This document shows positions 9,119 to 16,036 of a stretch of 17,346 nucleotides of DNA, one piece after another. The position numbers were made by a program, and so were the translations under genes. Positions within the stretch are counted from its first letter, which is position 1; every line of letters begins with the position of its first letter. Source of the DNA: Faecalitalea sp. UBA4312 (GTDB lineage Bacteria > Bacillota_I > Bacilli_A > Erysipelotrichales > Erysipelotrichaceae); the NCBI GenBank assembly GCA_002394635.1, contig DGUK01000090.1:1-17346 (forward strand). Reading direction: 5' to 3'. The notes under the pieces were generated by a model. That model saw nothing but the letters and a program-made list of their open reading frames with translations. It was not told the origin of the DNA and searched no databases.

Positions 9119-10171
9119 TTATGTTCTTTTTATTTTTTTGACCACACGGCGGTATAACCCCATAATCGGATGAAAGTGCTCTGATATCATAGCGCTCTTT
9201 TCAATAAACAGCTCAACGCCAAACAGCGTGATCAACATAACCGTAAACCCGATCCGTGTGTTGATCAGATAAGCATAGGCGGATAAACCAAAGATAAACG
9301 TCAGACCACACATGATAATAACCGTTTTTCCATGTCCAAACTGTTTCATCAGAAGGTGATGGATATGACTTTTATCCGCCTGCATAAACTTCATTCCTTT
9401 TAACGTTCTTCGCAGAATCGCTGACAAGGTATCGATGATCGGAATCATCAACAATAACATTGGTAAAGCCAAGGTAACGATGGTCGAGCCTTTAAATCCC
9501 AACAAAGAAATAGCTGATATCATAAAGCCAAGAAACAGCGACCCACAGTCTCCCATGAAGATGCTGGCAGGATGGGCATTATATAAAAGAAATCCCATTG
9601 TGGAAGAAGCCATGATAAACGTAATCATCGCTACATCAAACCGGCGTTCGATCAAAGCCACGGAACCGATGACCACCAGCATGATCACACTCATACCACC
9701 GGCCAGTCCGTCCAGTCCATCAATCAGATTGATTGCGTTGGTAATACCGGCCACCCATATAATAGTAAAGATGATCGATACATAAAAGTTGTCAATCACT
9801 ATGCCAAACGGTAAATGGATCGCATCCACGCCAACACCGAAATAGATCAAAACGCTGGCTGCTACCACTTCAAAAAAGAGTTTCACCAATGGCTTGATAT
9901 CAATCAAGTCATCAATGAGACCGGTAAAAAACATGATGCTGCCTCCTAAGATGATTCCGTTGATTGCTCGATCCGGATTCAGAAACAAAGCAGAGGACAC
10001 CATAAACGCAATGTAGATGGAAATACCTCCGATCCGGGATATAATGCCATGATGTACGGTTCGTTCATTTTCTTTGGCATACGCTTTGGACCATACAGAT
10101 GCTTTTTTTACGATTGGTGTCAGACAGACAGAAACACAAAACGGGATCAAGATCATAGGCCAGGTTATCAT
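9119..10171 (-). CDS. tagO: Undecaprenyl-phosphate GlcNAc-1-phosphate transferase (TagO/WecA type)
   Basis: This integral membrane enzyme transfers GlcNAc-1-P (or a related sugar phosphate) from its UDP-sugar to undecaprenyl phosphate, the first step of wall teichoic acid or surface polysaccharide synthesis. The 350-residue protein is built of many hydrophobic segments. Family motifs are GLIDDLIDI (84-92) with the DD pair, NLIDGLDGLAGG (148-159), FMGDCGS (205-211) and the cytoplasmic ADKSHIHHLL (265-274), whose histidine-rich end marks TagO/WecA rather than MraY. The start ATG lies 1 nt after the stop of the actin-like gene, with AGGA about 9 nt upstream, so translation is probably coupled. 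It is the last gene of the rnmV operon, before the terminator at 9024-9069. The exact sugar and final polymer are not determined. Confidence 0.92.
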   Translation of the reverse strand: MITWPMILIPFCVSVCLTPIVKKASVWSKAYAKENERTVHHGIISRIGGISIYIAFMVSSALFLNPDRAINGIILGGSIMFFTGLIDDLIDIKPLVKLFFEVVAASVLIYFGVGVDAIHLPFGIVIDNFYVSIIFTIIWVAGITNAINLIDGLDGLAGGMSVIMLVVIGSVALIERRFDVAMITFIMASSTMGFLLYNAHPASIFMGDCGSLFLGFMISAISLLGFKGSTIVTLALPMLLLMIPIIDTLSAILRRTLKGMKFMQADKSHIHHLLMKQFGHGKTVIIMCGLTFIFGLSAYAYLINTRIGFTVMLITLFGVELFIEKSAMISEHFHPIMGLYRRVVKKIKRT

Positions 10172-10172
10172 A

Positions 10173-11099
10173 TTATCGCCATCCTTTCAGCGCTTCCATC
10201 AAATCCATCTCCGGGTGCTCGCTGCAGATTACCTTTTGATTCAACTCTTCTTCCAGCGTCTGACGTAATCCGAAACAGTTCGCCAGTCCACCGCTTAACA
10301 GAATGCCATTCTGGTATATTTTTTCTTTCATATCCACGTCCACCTGCTGTAGGCACTGCTTGGCCCAAAGCACGATCTGGTTGATTACATTCATCATACA
10401 CGGCCAGATATCCAAAGTACGAAGCTGGATCTGGGTCCATTGATTGTATTGGTTGACCGCACTGCATTGCAACGTTACATTCTTATTCTCCCAAAGGGCG
10501 TTGCTGGCCGCTTCTTTTAAAGCCCCTGCATCCTCTTCAGAAATCAGACATCGGGTCTTTTTGGCGACCATCCGCTGAATTTCCTCGTCTATCTGCTTTC
10601 CGGCAAAAAAGAGCGTTTGTTGCACAAAAGCCTGGTCATGTGCATATATTCCCAGCTCTGTATATGTATGCCCTGAATGAATGATCAATGTAGAATCGCT
10701 TCTTTGCAAAAGCTCCATCACGTTCACAAAATCGATCCGATTAATACCGGCGTTGAGAATTTCCTGTCTCCACATTTCCAGATTCTGTTCATGGATATCA
10801 GTCGGAACAACAACCAGAGCTCGCGGATGAAAGAAGCTTCGCGAAGCATGCAGCTGTTCTAGTCCCCTGGAAATAATCGGTTCAAACGAAGAGATTACCT
10901 GATCATGATTAATGGGATAGCGGACCGCCACCTTTCGTTGATCCTGGCCGATGTACGCAAATGCATCGCTGCCGACAGCGACAGGATCCGGATCGCCCCA
11001 TGCCACCAACGAACGGATCCGGCATTCGGTTTCCTTGGAAAAATCATAAAACCGGCATGTATGCCCACCAATGTCCATGGCATACCAATGATCAAACAT
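10173..11099 (-). CDS. Divergent MreB/Mbl-like actin homologue
   Basis: The 308-residue protein follows the MreB block order at low similarity. The phosphate-1 region is MDIGGHTCRFYDF (8-20). AVGSDAFAYIG (41-51) corresponds to the AVG-EA--MIG block, and YPINHDQVISSFEP (61-74) to the P---GVI-DF block. AGKQIDEEIQRM (166-177) corresponds to AGD-MDEAI. GILLSGGLANCFGLRQTLEEEL (265-286) is the adenosine-loop segment. The phosphate-2 loop, normally DIGGGT, reads IHSGHT (140-145) and lacks the Asp, so ATP hydrolysis may be weakened. MreB proteins usually have about 330-345 residues. The GGAGGA ribosome binding site overlaps the end of the DUF1146 gene, 5 nt before the ATG. Its place beside DUF1146 and tagO suggests a role in cell shape or wall synthesis, as an inference. 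A Hsp70- or FtsA-type actin relative is less likely. Confidence 0.75.
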   Translation of the reverse strand: MFDHWYAMDIGGHTCRFYDFSKETECRIRSLVAWGDPDPVAVGSDAFAYIGQDQRKVAVRYPINHDQVISSFEPIISRGLEQLHASRSFFHPRALVVVPTDIHEQNLEMWRQEILNAGINRIDFVNVMELLQRSDSTLIIHSGHTYTELGIYAHDQAFVQQTLFFAGKQIDEEIQRMVAKKTRCLISEEDAGALKEAASNALWENKNVTLQCSAVNQYNQWTQIQLRTLDIWPCMMNVINQIVLWAKQCLQQVDVDMKEKIYQNGILLSGGLANCFGLRQTLEEELNQKVICSEHPEMDLMEALKGWR

Positions 11100-11101
11100 A
11101 G

Positions 11102-11311
11102 CTATCCTCCAAATCCATTAAAAATCGTCAGGTCCAGTATCGCCTGACTGGAAATATACGCTAACGCAAATGACAATAAAAACATCAGAACAATCACTTT
11201 TCGTGGTTGCCTGACAGAACAAAAGCGGTCAAACTGTATCGAACTGACCGCATAAAAACTCAATCCAAAACACATGAGAAAAACAATATATTTTAAAACC
11301 GAATAGGTCAT
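11102..11311 (-). CDS. Small membrane protein, DUF1146 (YwzB) family
   Basis: This 69-residue protein has two predicted membrane helices, about 4-25 and 38-60, separated by a short basic loop (RQPRK). Its length and its pattern, a first helix with aromatic residues, a Q/F-D/E-F motif, a basic loop and a second helix, match my recollection of DUF1146/YwzB, whose molecular function is unknown. In Bacilli this family is often encoded near atpC-murA. Here it lies directly before the MreB-like gene. An AGGAG ribosome binding site precedes the ATG, and the stop TAG is part of the next gene's leader. The gene follows ispE by 9 nt. The family call is from memory of the pattern and should be checked by profile search. 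Confidence 0.75.
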   Translation of the reverse strand: MTYSVLKYIVFLMCFGLSFYAVSSIQFDRFCSVRQPRKVIVLMFLLSFALAYISSQAILDLTIFNGFGG

Positions 11312-11320
11312 TTTTATCTC

Positions 11321-12145
11321 CTAACCAACATTGACAATTTTCACAAATGGATACTTTCCATGCAGCTTGTTGCGAGCATTTTTTAAAACCCGCATATTGC
11401 CAAATCCCATCATCGTACTCCCTGATCCTGTCATCATGACCCGCAATCCCAGAGATTTCATCTCATTGCGCAGATGTTTTAATGATGGCACCATGGATAT
11501 GGCTGCACACTCCAGGACATTGCCCATATGAGAACAATACGCTTCCAGATCAGAGTTTTCCAGATCCGCCTGCATCTGATCAACATCCAAATGTGAAATT
11601 TCCATTTCATGCCATTTTTTAAACGCATCTGGTGTAGAAACCCCTTCCTTGGGCTTCACCAGAAGAATACGGAAAGTGCCTCCCGTTGAAAACGGTACGA
11701 TCTTCTCTCCTATACCTCCTACCCGAGCAAACCGGTTTACCACACAAAACGGAACATCGGCACCCACCTGTTTTCCAAGCTGGATCATATCATCAATGGA
11801 CAGCTGCAGCGACTCCATATCGTTGATTGCCTTTAAAACGGCTGCCGCATTTGCACTGGCTCCTGCCAGCCCGGCCTTCATAGGAATATGTTCTTCTATA
11901 GATATAGCGTAATCGGAAATATGTGGATACTTTTCTTTCAATACCCGGACCATTTTTTGTGTCACATTATCATCCGGTATCATTCCGTTTGTACACGAAA
12001 TGGTCGTCTGTGAAGCCGGAACAATATCTACGATATTATATAAAGAAACCGGAGCCATAATCATATCCAACTCGTGATACCCGTTATCATATTGTCTGAT
12101 CACATCTAATGCCAGGTTCACCTTAGCGGGCGCATAGACTTTCAT
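11321..12145 (-). CDS. ispE: 4-diphosphocytidyl-2-C-methyl-D-erythritol kinase
   Basis: IspE phosphorylates CDP-methylerythritol in the MEP pathway for isopentenyl diphosphate, which also feeds undecaprenyl phosphate used by TagO. The 274-residue GHMP kinase starts with APAKVNLALDV (5-15), containing the expected Lys8. The ATP loop PMKAGLAGASANAAAVL (88-104) follows, then GADVPFCV (128-135) with the predicted catalytic Asp130, and MTGSGSTMMGF (238-248), the third GHMP motif. The glycine loop differs from the common GLGGGSSDAA by Ala and Asn substitutions, and GSGP is GSGS. Both changes look tolerable but unusual. It overlaps ksgA by 23 nt in another frame, a sign of coupled translation. The rnmV-ksgA-ispE order is typical of Firmicutes. 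Confidence 0.93.
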   Translation of the reverse strand: MKVYAPAKVNLALDVIRQYDNGYHELDMIMAPVSLYNIVDIVPASQTTISCTNGMIPDDNVTQKMVRVLKEKYPHISDYAISIEEHIPMKAGLAGASANAAAVLKAINDMESLQLSIDDMIQLGKQVGADVPFCVVNRFARVGGIGEKIVPFSTGGTFRILLVKPKEGVSTPDAFKKWHEMEISHLDVDQMQADLENSDLEAYCSHMGNVLECAAISMVPSLKHLRNEMKSLGLRVMMTGSGSTMMGFGNMRVLKNARNKLHGKYPFVKIVNVG

Positions 12146-12986
12146 AATTTACCTCGTATAATCGTATAAAATCCTCTAATGTACACTGTTGTGCCCGTAC
12201 ATTGGGCTGTATGTTCGCGTTCTGCAAATACTCCATCGCTACCGCTTTATCTTGCAGGTAGCTTTGAAGATTATTATATATTGTTTTTCGGCGTTGTACA
12301 AAACAAGCTTTCACAAATTCATAAAATAAAGGTTCGTTTTCCACTCGATACCGATGAGAAAACGTAAACTGCAACACCGTGGAATCCACTCGTGGCGTTG
12401 GCCAGAATACATGACGCGATACATCCATGATTTTCTTTACATCACATTTATACCGCCAAATTACACTTAACGCATTATATTCCTTGTCATTTTCGCTGGC
12501 CAAAAATCGATTTGCCACCTCTTTTTGCATCATAACGGTAATCCGTTCAATATCCAAAGAAGATTCAAATAATTTAAACAGGATAGGTGTTGTAATATAA
12601 TAAGGAAGGTTTCCCGTAAAACTGAGTTTCTGCCCTTCTTTCAAGAACGTTCGAATCTCCTGATCGATATCCGCCTGTAGAAAATCCTTTAATATCACAT
12701 CCAGATGATCACAACCGATTTCCTTTTCCAGGATCTCCGGCATGCGAGGATCGATTTCATAGGCCACAACATGATCTGCATACTCGCACAGCCATTGTGT
12801 CAAGGCACCGATACCCGGTCCGATTTCTACGACCAATTCCTCTTTAGATCCAACCGCTGCCTGTGCGATCTTTTGTACGACACCGGGTTCAATGATGAAA
12901 TTCTGTCCGTAATTCTTTTTAGTAAAGGCCTGGTAGGTTTCCTGTATTTCCCTTGTCCTTCGTTTTGTCGCTATCGGATCATTCAT
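12123..12986 (-). CDS. rsmA: 16S rRNA dimethyladenosine transferase
   Basis: RsmA (KsgA) uses S-adenosylmethionine to dimethylate the two adjacent adenosines near the 3' end of 16S rRNA during 30S assembly. The 287-residue protein has QNFIIEPGVV (28-37), motif I VVEIGPGIGALT (52-63), the acidic residue after strand 2 in YEIDP (76-80), and motif IV NLPYY (126-130) in place of NPPY, all characteristic of KsgA/Erm. The C-terminal helical domain is present. Loss of this enzyme causes kasugamycin resistance in other bacteria. The start ATG overlaps the rnmV stop by 8 nt with GGAGGA 8 nt upstream. An N-terminal extension of about 20 residues before the core is common in Firmicutes. An Erm resistance methylase is excluded by context. 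Confidence 0.96.
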   Translation of the reverse strand: MNDPIATKRRTREIQETYQAFTKKNYGQNFIIEPGVVQKIAQAAVGSKEELVVEIGPGIGALTQWLCEYADHVVAYEIDPRMPEILEKEIGCDHLDVILKDFLQADIDQEIRTFLKEGQKLSFTGNLPYYITTPILFKLFESSLDIERITVMMQKEVANRFLASENDKEYNALSVIWRYKCDVKKIMDVSRHVFWPTPRVDSTVLQFTFSHRYRVENEPLFYEFVKACFVQRRKTIYNNLQSYLQDKAVAMEYLQNANIQPNVRAQQCTLEDFIRLYEVNYESLCAR

Positions 12987-13515
12987 TCACCGGTTCCTCC
13001 CATAATTGCAGCAATTTTTCTTTGGTGATCTTCATCTGGTTGCACCGCTTAAAAAAAGTTTTTCCGTTGCACGGTCCGATATGAAGCTTTTTGCATAATT
13101 CATATCGCTTTTTTGTCTGCCCGACCAGCCCCAGATCCAAATAGTCCGCCCAGGTCAATGTGGTTGTCTCATTGTCAAAAGTTACACAATGGCTTAACGC
13201 TTCCCACAAGGCTTCTTGATCCGCATGTTCCACACCGACCTTTTTGTCCGTTTTCGCTTTACCTTTATCGATAAAAGCATTTTTACAATGTGGAATATGT
13301 TCATTGATCCATCGGCGGATATGTTCTCCCGGTCCATCCGGATCCGTAAAGATGATAACACCCCTTGTTTCCTGTGCCAGAGAGATGCGTTCCAACGTTG
13401 TATCTACAACCTGGTCGCCTCCCGTTTCTATCGTATCACATTCAAAAAACTGTTGGAGAGTATTTGTGTCATTTTTTCCCTCCACCACGATGATTTCCTT
13501 GATTCTCTTCTTCAT
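12979..13515 (-). CDS. rnmV: Ribonuclease M5
   Basis: RNase M5 matures 5S rRNA in low-GC Gram-positives through a Toprim catalytic domain. Toprim motifs are IIVVEGKNDT near the N-terminus, with the catalytic Glu, and IIFTDPDGPGEHIRR, with the DxD-like acidic pair. From the chosen ATG (13513-13515) the protein has 178 residues, near the usual 180-190, and begins MKKRIKEIIVVEGK like other family members. The frame stays open 42 nt further upstream to a TTG at 13557. I reject that start because it lies only 9 nt after the extended -10 promoter and adds non-conserved sequence. The ribosome binding site AGAAGAG is weak and close. It is the first gene of the rnmV-ksgA-ispE-DUF1146-actin-tagO operon. 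Confidence 0.93.
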   Translation of the reverse strand: MKKRIKEIIVVEGKNDTNTLQQFFECDTIETGGDQVVDTTLERISLAQETRGVIIFTDPDGPGEHIRRWINEHIPHCKNAFIDKGKAKTDKKVGVEHADQEALWEALSHCVTFDNETTTLTWADYLDLGLVGQTKKRYELCKKLHIGPCNGKTFFKRCNQMKITKEKLLQLWEEPVNE

Positions 13516-13559
13516 AAGCTCTTCTATATTATAATGGATTTCCTTTCCATCCAACAAGC

Positions 13560-13602
13560 AAATACGATTATACCACTTTTGTGTTATCCTTTATGCAGGA
13601 GG
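13560..13602. promoter_or_regulatory. Overlapping divergent promoters for rnmV operon and deoD
   Basis: On the minus strand an extended -10, TGGTATAAT, covers 13567-13575, with the TATAAT at 13567-13572. It would start a leader of about 45 nt for rnmV. On the plus strand TGTTATCCT (13582-13590) could be an extended -10 for deoD, ending 20 nt before its ATG. The two -10 boxes are 12 bp apart, so RNA polymerase could not occupy both. A second TATAAT for rnmV at 13528-13533 follows TTGTTG with an 18-nt spacer. Confidence 0.5.
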
Positions 13603-13610
13603 AGTATTTT

Positions 13611-14321
13611 ATGACACCACATAACAATGCCAAAAAAGGCGAAATTGCTCCCGTTGTCCTGATGCCGGGAGATCCATACCGAGCGAAATATATTGCTGAA
13701 ACCTTCCTGGAAGATTGTGTTTGTTTCAATACCGTTCGCGGTATGTTAGGTTATACCGGTTTTTACAAAGGAAAAAGAATATCCGTCATGGGTTCCGGTA
13801 TGGGCATGCCGAGTATCGGTATCTACTCCTATGAGCTCTATACACAGTATGATGTCGCAGCCATAATCCGGGTCGGCAGTTGTGGAAGCTACACCAAGGA
13901 TCTGCATGTGTTTGACGTTCTTGTCGCCGATTCCTGCTGGAGCCAGTCTACCTACGCCCAATGCCAGTCTCTCGATACCAATAATATCCAGTATCCGACA
14001 AAACTCTTAAACGACCGGATTGCCGAAACGGCCCGCAAACAGCAGATTCCGATTTCCTTTGTGCGTCTGCATTCCTCGGATGTTTTCTATTATGAAAAGA
14101 ACGCTCCGGGCAGCCATCCAGCCATAGAAAACGGATGCCAGGCTGTAGAAATGGAAAGCTTTGCGTTGTTCCACAACGCCAAAGTAACTCGAAAACAGGC
14201 CGCATGCATCTGTACCGTATCGGATTCTCTTGTACTCGACGAGGATACGACCCCTCAACAAAGAGAACGATCTTTCCGGTCCATGATGATATTGGCACTG
14301 GAAACAGCCATTCAACTATAA
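13611..14321 (+). CDS. deoD: Purine-nucleoside phosphorylase, DeoD type
   Basis: This hexameric cytoplasmic enzyme splits purine (deoxy)ribonucleosides with phosphate into free base and (deoxy)ribose-1-phosphate, and feeds hypoxanthine to salvage enzymes such as Hpt. The 236-residue protein shows the DeoD phosphate-binding residues in MPGDPYRAK (Arg24), Arg43 in TVRGM and RVGSCG (87-92). The nucleoside motif is VEMESFAL (179-186), and TVSDS (202-206) holds the catalytic Asp. The ATG at 13611 is chosen because AGGAGG (13597-13602) lies 8 nt upstream and conserved residues begin there. An earlier in-frame GTG at 13581 lies inside the promoter region. The gene is divergent from rnmV and precedes the GalK-like gene by 13 nt, so they probably share a transcript. 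Confidence 0.96.
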   Translation: MTPHNNAKKGEIAPVVLMPGDPYRAKYIAETFLEDCVCFNTVRGMLGYTGFYKGKRISVMGSGMGMPSIGIYSYELYTQYDVAAIIRVGSCGSYTKDLHVFDVLVADSCWSQSTYAQCQSLDTNNIQYPTKLLNDRIAETARKQQIPISFVRLHSSDVFYYEKNAPGSHPAIENGCQAVEMESFALFHNAKVTRKQAACICTVSDSLVLDEDTTPQQRERSFRSMMILALETAIQL

Positions 14322-14334
14322 AAGGAGACCTATT

Positions 14335-15603
14335 ATGTTAGCATCGAAAGTCATTCAAATGATCCAAGACAATTCTCTGGATTTCACACCATATTATCTG
14401 GATCCACAAAGATCCGCACTGCAGCCAAAACGTTATACACAAGCGCTGCAAGCCTTTATCGATCTCTATGGGGATAAAGACATCGCAATCTTCAGTGTAC
14501 CGGGACGCAGTGAAGTATCCGGGAATCATACCGATCATCAAAGAGGCCAGGTTCTGGCCACCTCTGTAAACATGGATATGATTGCGGTTGCCGCAAAAAC
14601 CGATTCCATCATCAAAGTAAAATCCGATGACCTGGATATCCCTGCCATTGAAATCAACGATCTACAACCACATGAGGAAGAATACGGAACCTCTACAGCG
14701 CTGATCCGCGGTGTCGTGGCCGGTTTAAAGAATAACCACCATACAATTGGCGGTTTCCAAGCCTATATCACCAGTGATGTCCTGTCCGGATCCGGTTTAT
14801 CTTCATCCGCTGCATTTGAAGGACTGATTGGTTTTATCGAATCCGGTTTATATAACGATATGGCCATTGATCCCGTAGAGATTTCCAAGATTGGTCAACA
14901 CAGTGAAAATGTATTCTTTGGAAAACCGTGTGGTTTGATGGACCAGTGCGCCTGCTGTGTAGGCGGTTTGATCCATATCGATTTCAAGGATCCACATCAA
15001 CCTATCGTCAATAAAGTTGATGTGGATTTCTCCAGATACAACCATAGTCTGTGTATTGTGGATGTCCATGCCTCTCATGCTGATCTGACCGATGACTATG
15101 CAGCGGTACCGGCAGAGATGAAACAAGTTGCCAGGTATTTTGATAAAGACGTTTTAAGAGATGTGGATCCAAAAGATTTTTATTCACAGTTAGCCGATAT
15201 ACGAAAAACGGTCAGCGACCGTGCCTTGTTGCGCACGATCCACTTCTTTAATGAGAACGATCGTGTTCAACTGGCAGTGGATGCCCTGCAATCGGATGAT
15301 TTCAAACAATTCTGCAGAATTATTACCGAGTCCGGAAAGAGCTCCTTTACCTACCTGCAAAATGTATACTCCAATCACGATGTGGAAAACCAGGCCGTGT
15401 CTTTGGCACTGGCTCTATCGGAGAACATCTTGAAAGAACATGGCGTTTGCCGTGTACATGGCGGAGGTTTCGCCGGTACGATCCAGGCTTTTGTACAGGC
15501 TACCTATGTACAAACATATAAAGAAGAAATCGAAAAAGTATTCGGTAAAGGCTCCTGTCATATCTTAAAAATCCGTAATATCGGCGGCGTTAAGATTTTA
15601 TAG
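14335..15603 (+). CDS. Galactokinase-family GHMP sugar kinase
   Basis: The protein belongs to the GHMP superfamily and is closest to galactokinase, which makes galactose-1-phosphate from galactose and ATP. The N-terminal signature is SVPGRSEVSGNHTDH (54-68), the ATP loop LSGSGLSSSAAFE (150-162), then CGLMDQCAC (199-207) with the predicted catalytic Asp203, and near the C-terminus VHGGGFAGTIQAF. Arg58 and Asp67 of the sugar site are kept, but the GEHTDY motif of characterised galactokinases reads GNHTDH, so the galactose-contacting Glu is Asn64. I recall the same variant in other clostridial relatives. At 422 residues it is longer than E. coli GalK (382), with an extra N-terminal stretch. GGAG lies 7 nt before the ATG. 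No other Leloir gene is adjacent. Substrate may be galactose or another sugar. Confidence 0.88.
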   Translation: MLASKVIQMIQDNSLDFTPYYLDPQRSALQPKRYTQALQAFIDLYGDKDIAIFSVPGRSEVSGNHTDHQRGQVLATSVNMDMIAVAAKTDSIIKVKSDDLDIPAIEINDLQPHEEEYGTSTALIRGVVAGLKNNHHTIGGFQAYITSDVLSGSGLSSSAAFEGLIGFIESGLYNDMAIDPVEISKIGQHSENVFFGKPCGLMDQCACCVGGLIHIDFKDPHQPIVNKVDVDFSRYNHSLCIVDVHASHADLTDDYAAVPAEMKQVARYFDKDVLRDVDPKDFYSQLADIRKTVSDRALLRTIHFFNENDRVQLAVDALQSDDFKQFCRIITESGKSSFTYLQNVYSNHDVENQAVSLALALSENILKEHGVCRVHGGGFAGTIQAFVQATYVQTYKEEIEKVFGKGSCHILKIRNIGGVKIL

Positions 15604-15649
15604 AACAAATAAATTACTTTTCAATTGTTTTCCAATGAAATCCGGCGTA

Positions 15650-15670
15650 ATCTGAAATCAGATAAAGGAG
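15650..15670 (+). promoter_or_regulatory. Small dyad directly before a ribosome binding site
   Basis: ATCTGA (15650-15655) and TCAGAT (15658-15663) form a perfect 6-bp inverted repeat with a 2-nt centre. The AAAGGAG ribosome binding site of the 81-residue gene (15664-15670) follows directly. It is too tight for an RNA hairpin with a normal loop, so a DNA operator is more likely if it has any function. A weak promoter (TTGTTT, 17 nt, TAATCT at 15625-15653) overlaps it. Confidence 0.3.
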
Positions 15671-15679
15671 ACTATCATC

Positions 15680-15925
15680 ATGGCTGAAACAAAGACGAAA
15701 TCAACAAAAAAAGAATCCACAACCAAGAAAAAGAAAACCAGCTCCACCATCAAGCTCAGTGCCGATGAAAAGAAGATGATCACCAGTTATCGGAAATGCA
15801 ATGAAGCCACTAAACTGATGATCCGGGCCGCCATTGAAAAACTGGCAGAGAATACTGAATCCAAAAAAGAGGATGGAAAATCCGATTTGAACCTGGGCGG
15901 TTTTCTGAATTTATTAGGTAAGTAG
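15680..15925 (+). CDS. Small lysine-rich protein of unknown function
   Basis: I do not recognise this 81-residue protein as a named family. The first 25 residues are a tail of Lys, Thr, Ser and Glu, with 9 lysines, and are probably disordered. Residues about 27-58 (KLSADEKKMITSYRKCNEAT onward) form two likely amphipathic helices. They resemble the L-S-E-E-EL---YR helical segment that follows the helix-turn-helix in many XRE-type regulators, though no helix-turn-helix is present. The end, LNLGGFLNLLGK, is hydrophobic with glycines. AAAGGAG lies 9 nt before the ATG. It follows the GalK-like gene by 76 nt and is followed by hairpins. The basic tail suggests nucleic acid or membrane contact, but this is only inference. 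Confidence 0.7.
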   Translation: MAETKTKSTKKESTTKKKKTSSTIKLSADEKKMITSYRKCNEATKLMIRAAIEKLAENTESKKEDGKSDLNLGGFLNLLGK

Positions 15926-15946
15926 AGCTCAATCTTTTTTGAGGTC
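15925..15946 (+). other. Hairpin at the stop codon of the lysine-rich gene
   Basis: GAGCTCAA (15925-15932) pairs with TTGAGGTC (15939-15946) around TCTTTT, seven pairs with one G-G mismatch. No T-run follows, so it is not a standard intrinsic terminator. It may protect the mRNA end or act with the terminator at 16010-16036. Confidence 0.4.
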
Positions 15947-15955
15947 ACGAAATCC

Positions 15956-15989
15956 AATATAGTAAAATTCAACTCAGAAACACTATATT
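15956..15989. repeat. Inverted repeat with 8-bp arms
   Basis: AATATAGT (15956-15963) and ACTATATT (15982-15989) are perfect inverted arms separated by 18 bp. They lie between two hairpins in the intergenic region after the 81-residue gene. The arms are AT-rich, so chance is possible. A protein-binding dyad or an RNA stem are alternatives. Confidence 0.45.
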
Positions 15990-16009
15990 CATATGAAGAG
16001 CAGATCATC

Positions 16010-16036
16010 AGAACCATGCAATGTGTGGTTCTTTTA
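16010..16036 (+). terminator. Intrinsic terminator after the deoD operon
   Basis: AGAACCA (16010-16016) pairs with TGGTTCT (16026-16032) around a 9-nt loop, followed by a TTTT run. It lies 84 nt after the stop codon of the lysine-rich gene and would end the deoD-kinase-small gene transcript. Confidence 0.7.

Noticed and set aside
13516..13557. Upstream TTG start for rnmV
   Set aside because: It would add 14 non-conserved residues and place the start 9 nt after the -10 box. The internal ATG gives the usual family N-terminus.
13581..13610. Upstream GTG start for deoD
   Set aside because: It overlaps the promoter and ribosome binding site, and family homology begins at the ATG at 13611.
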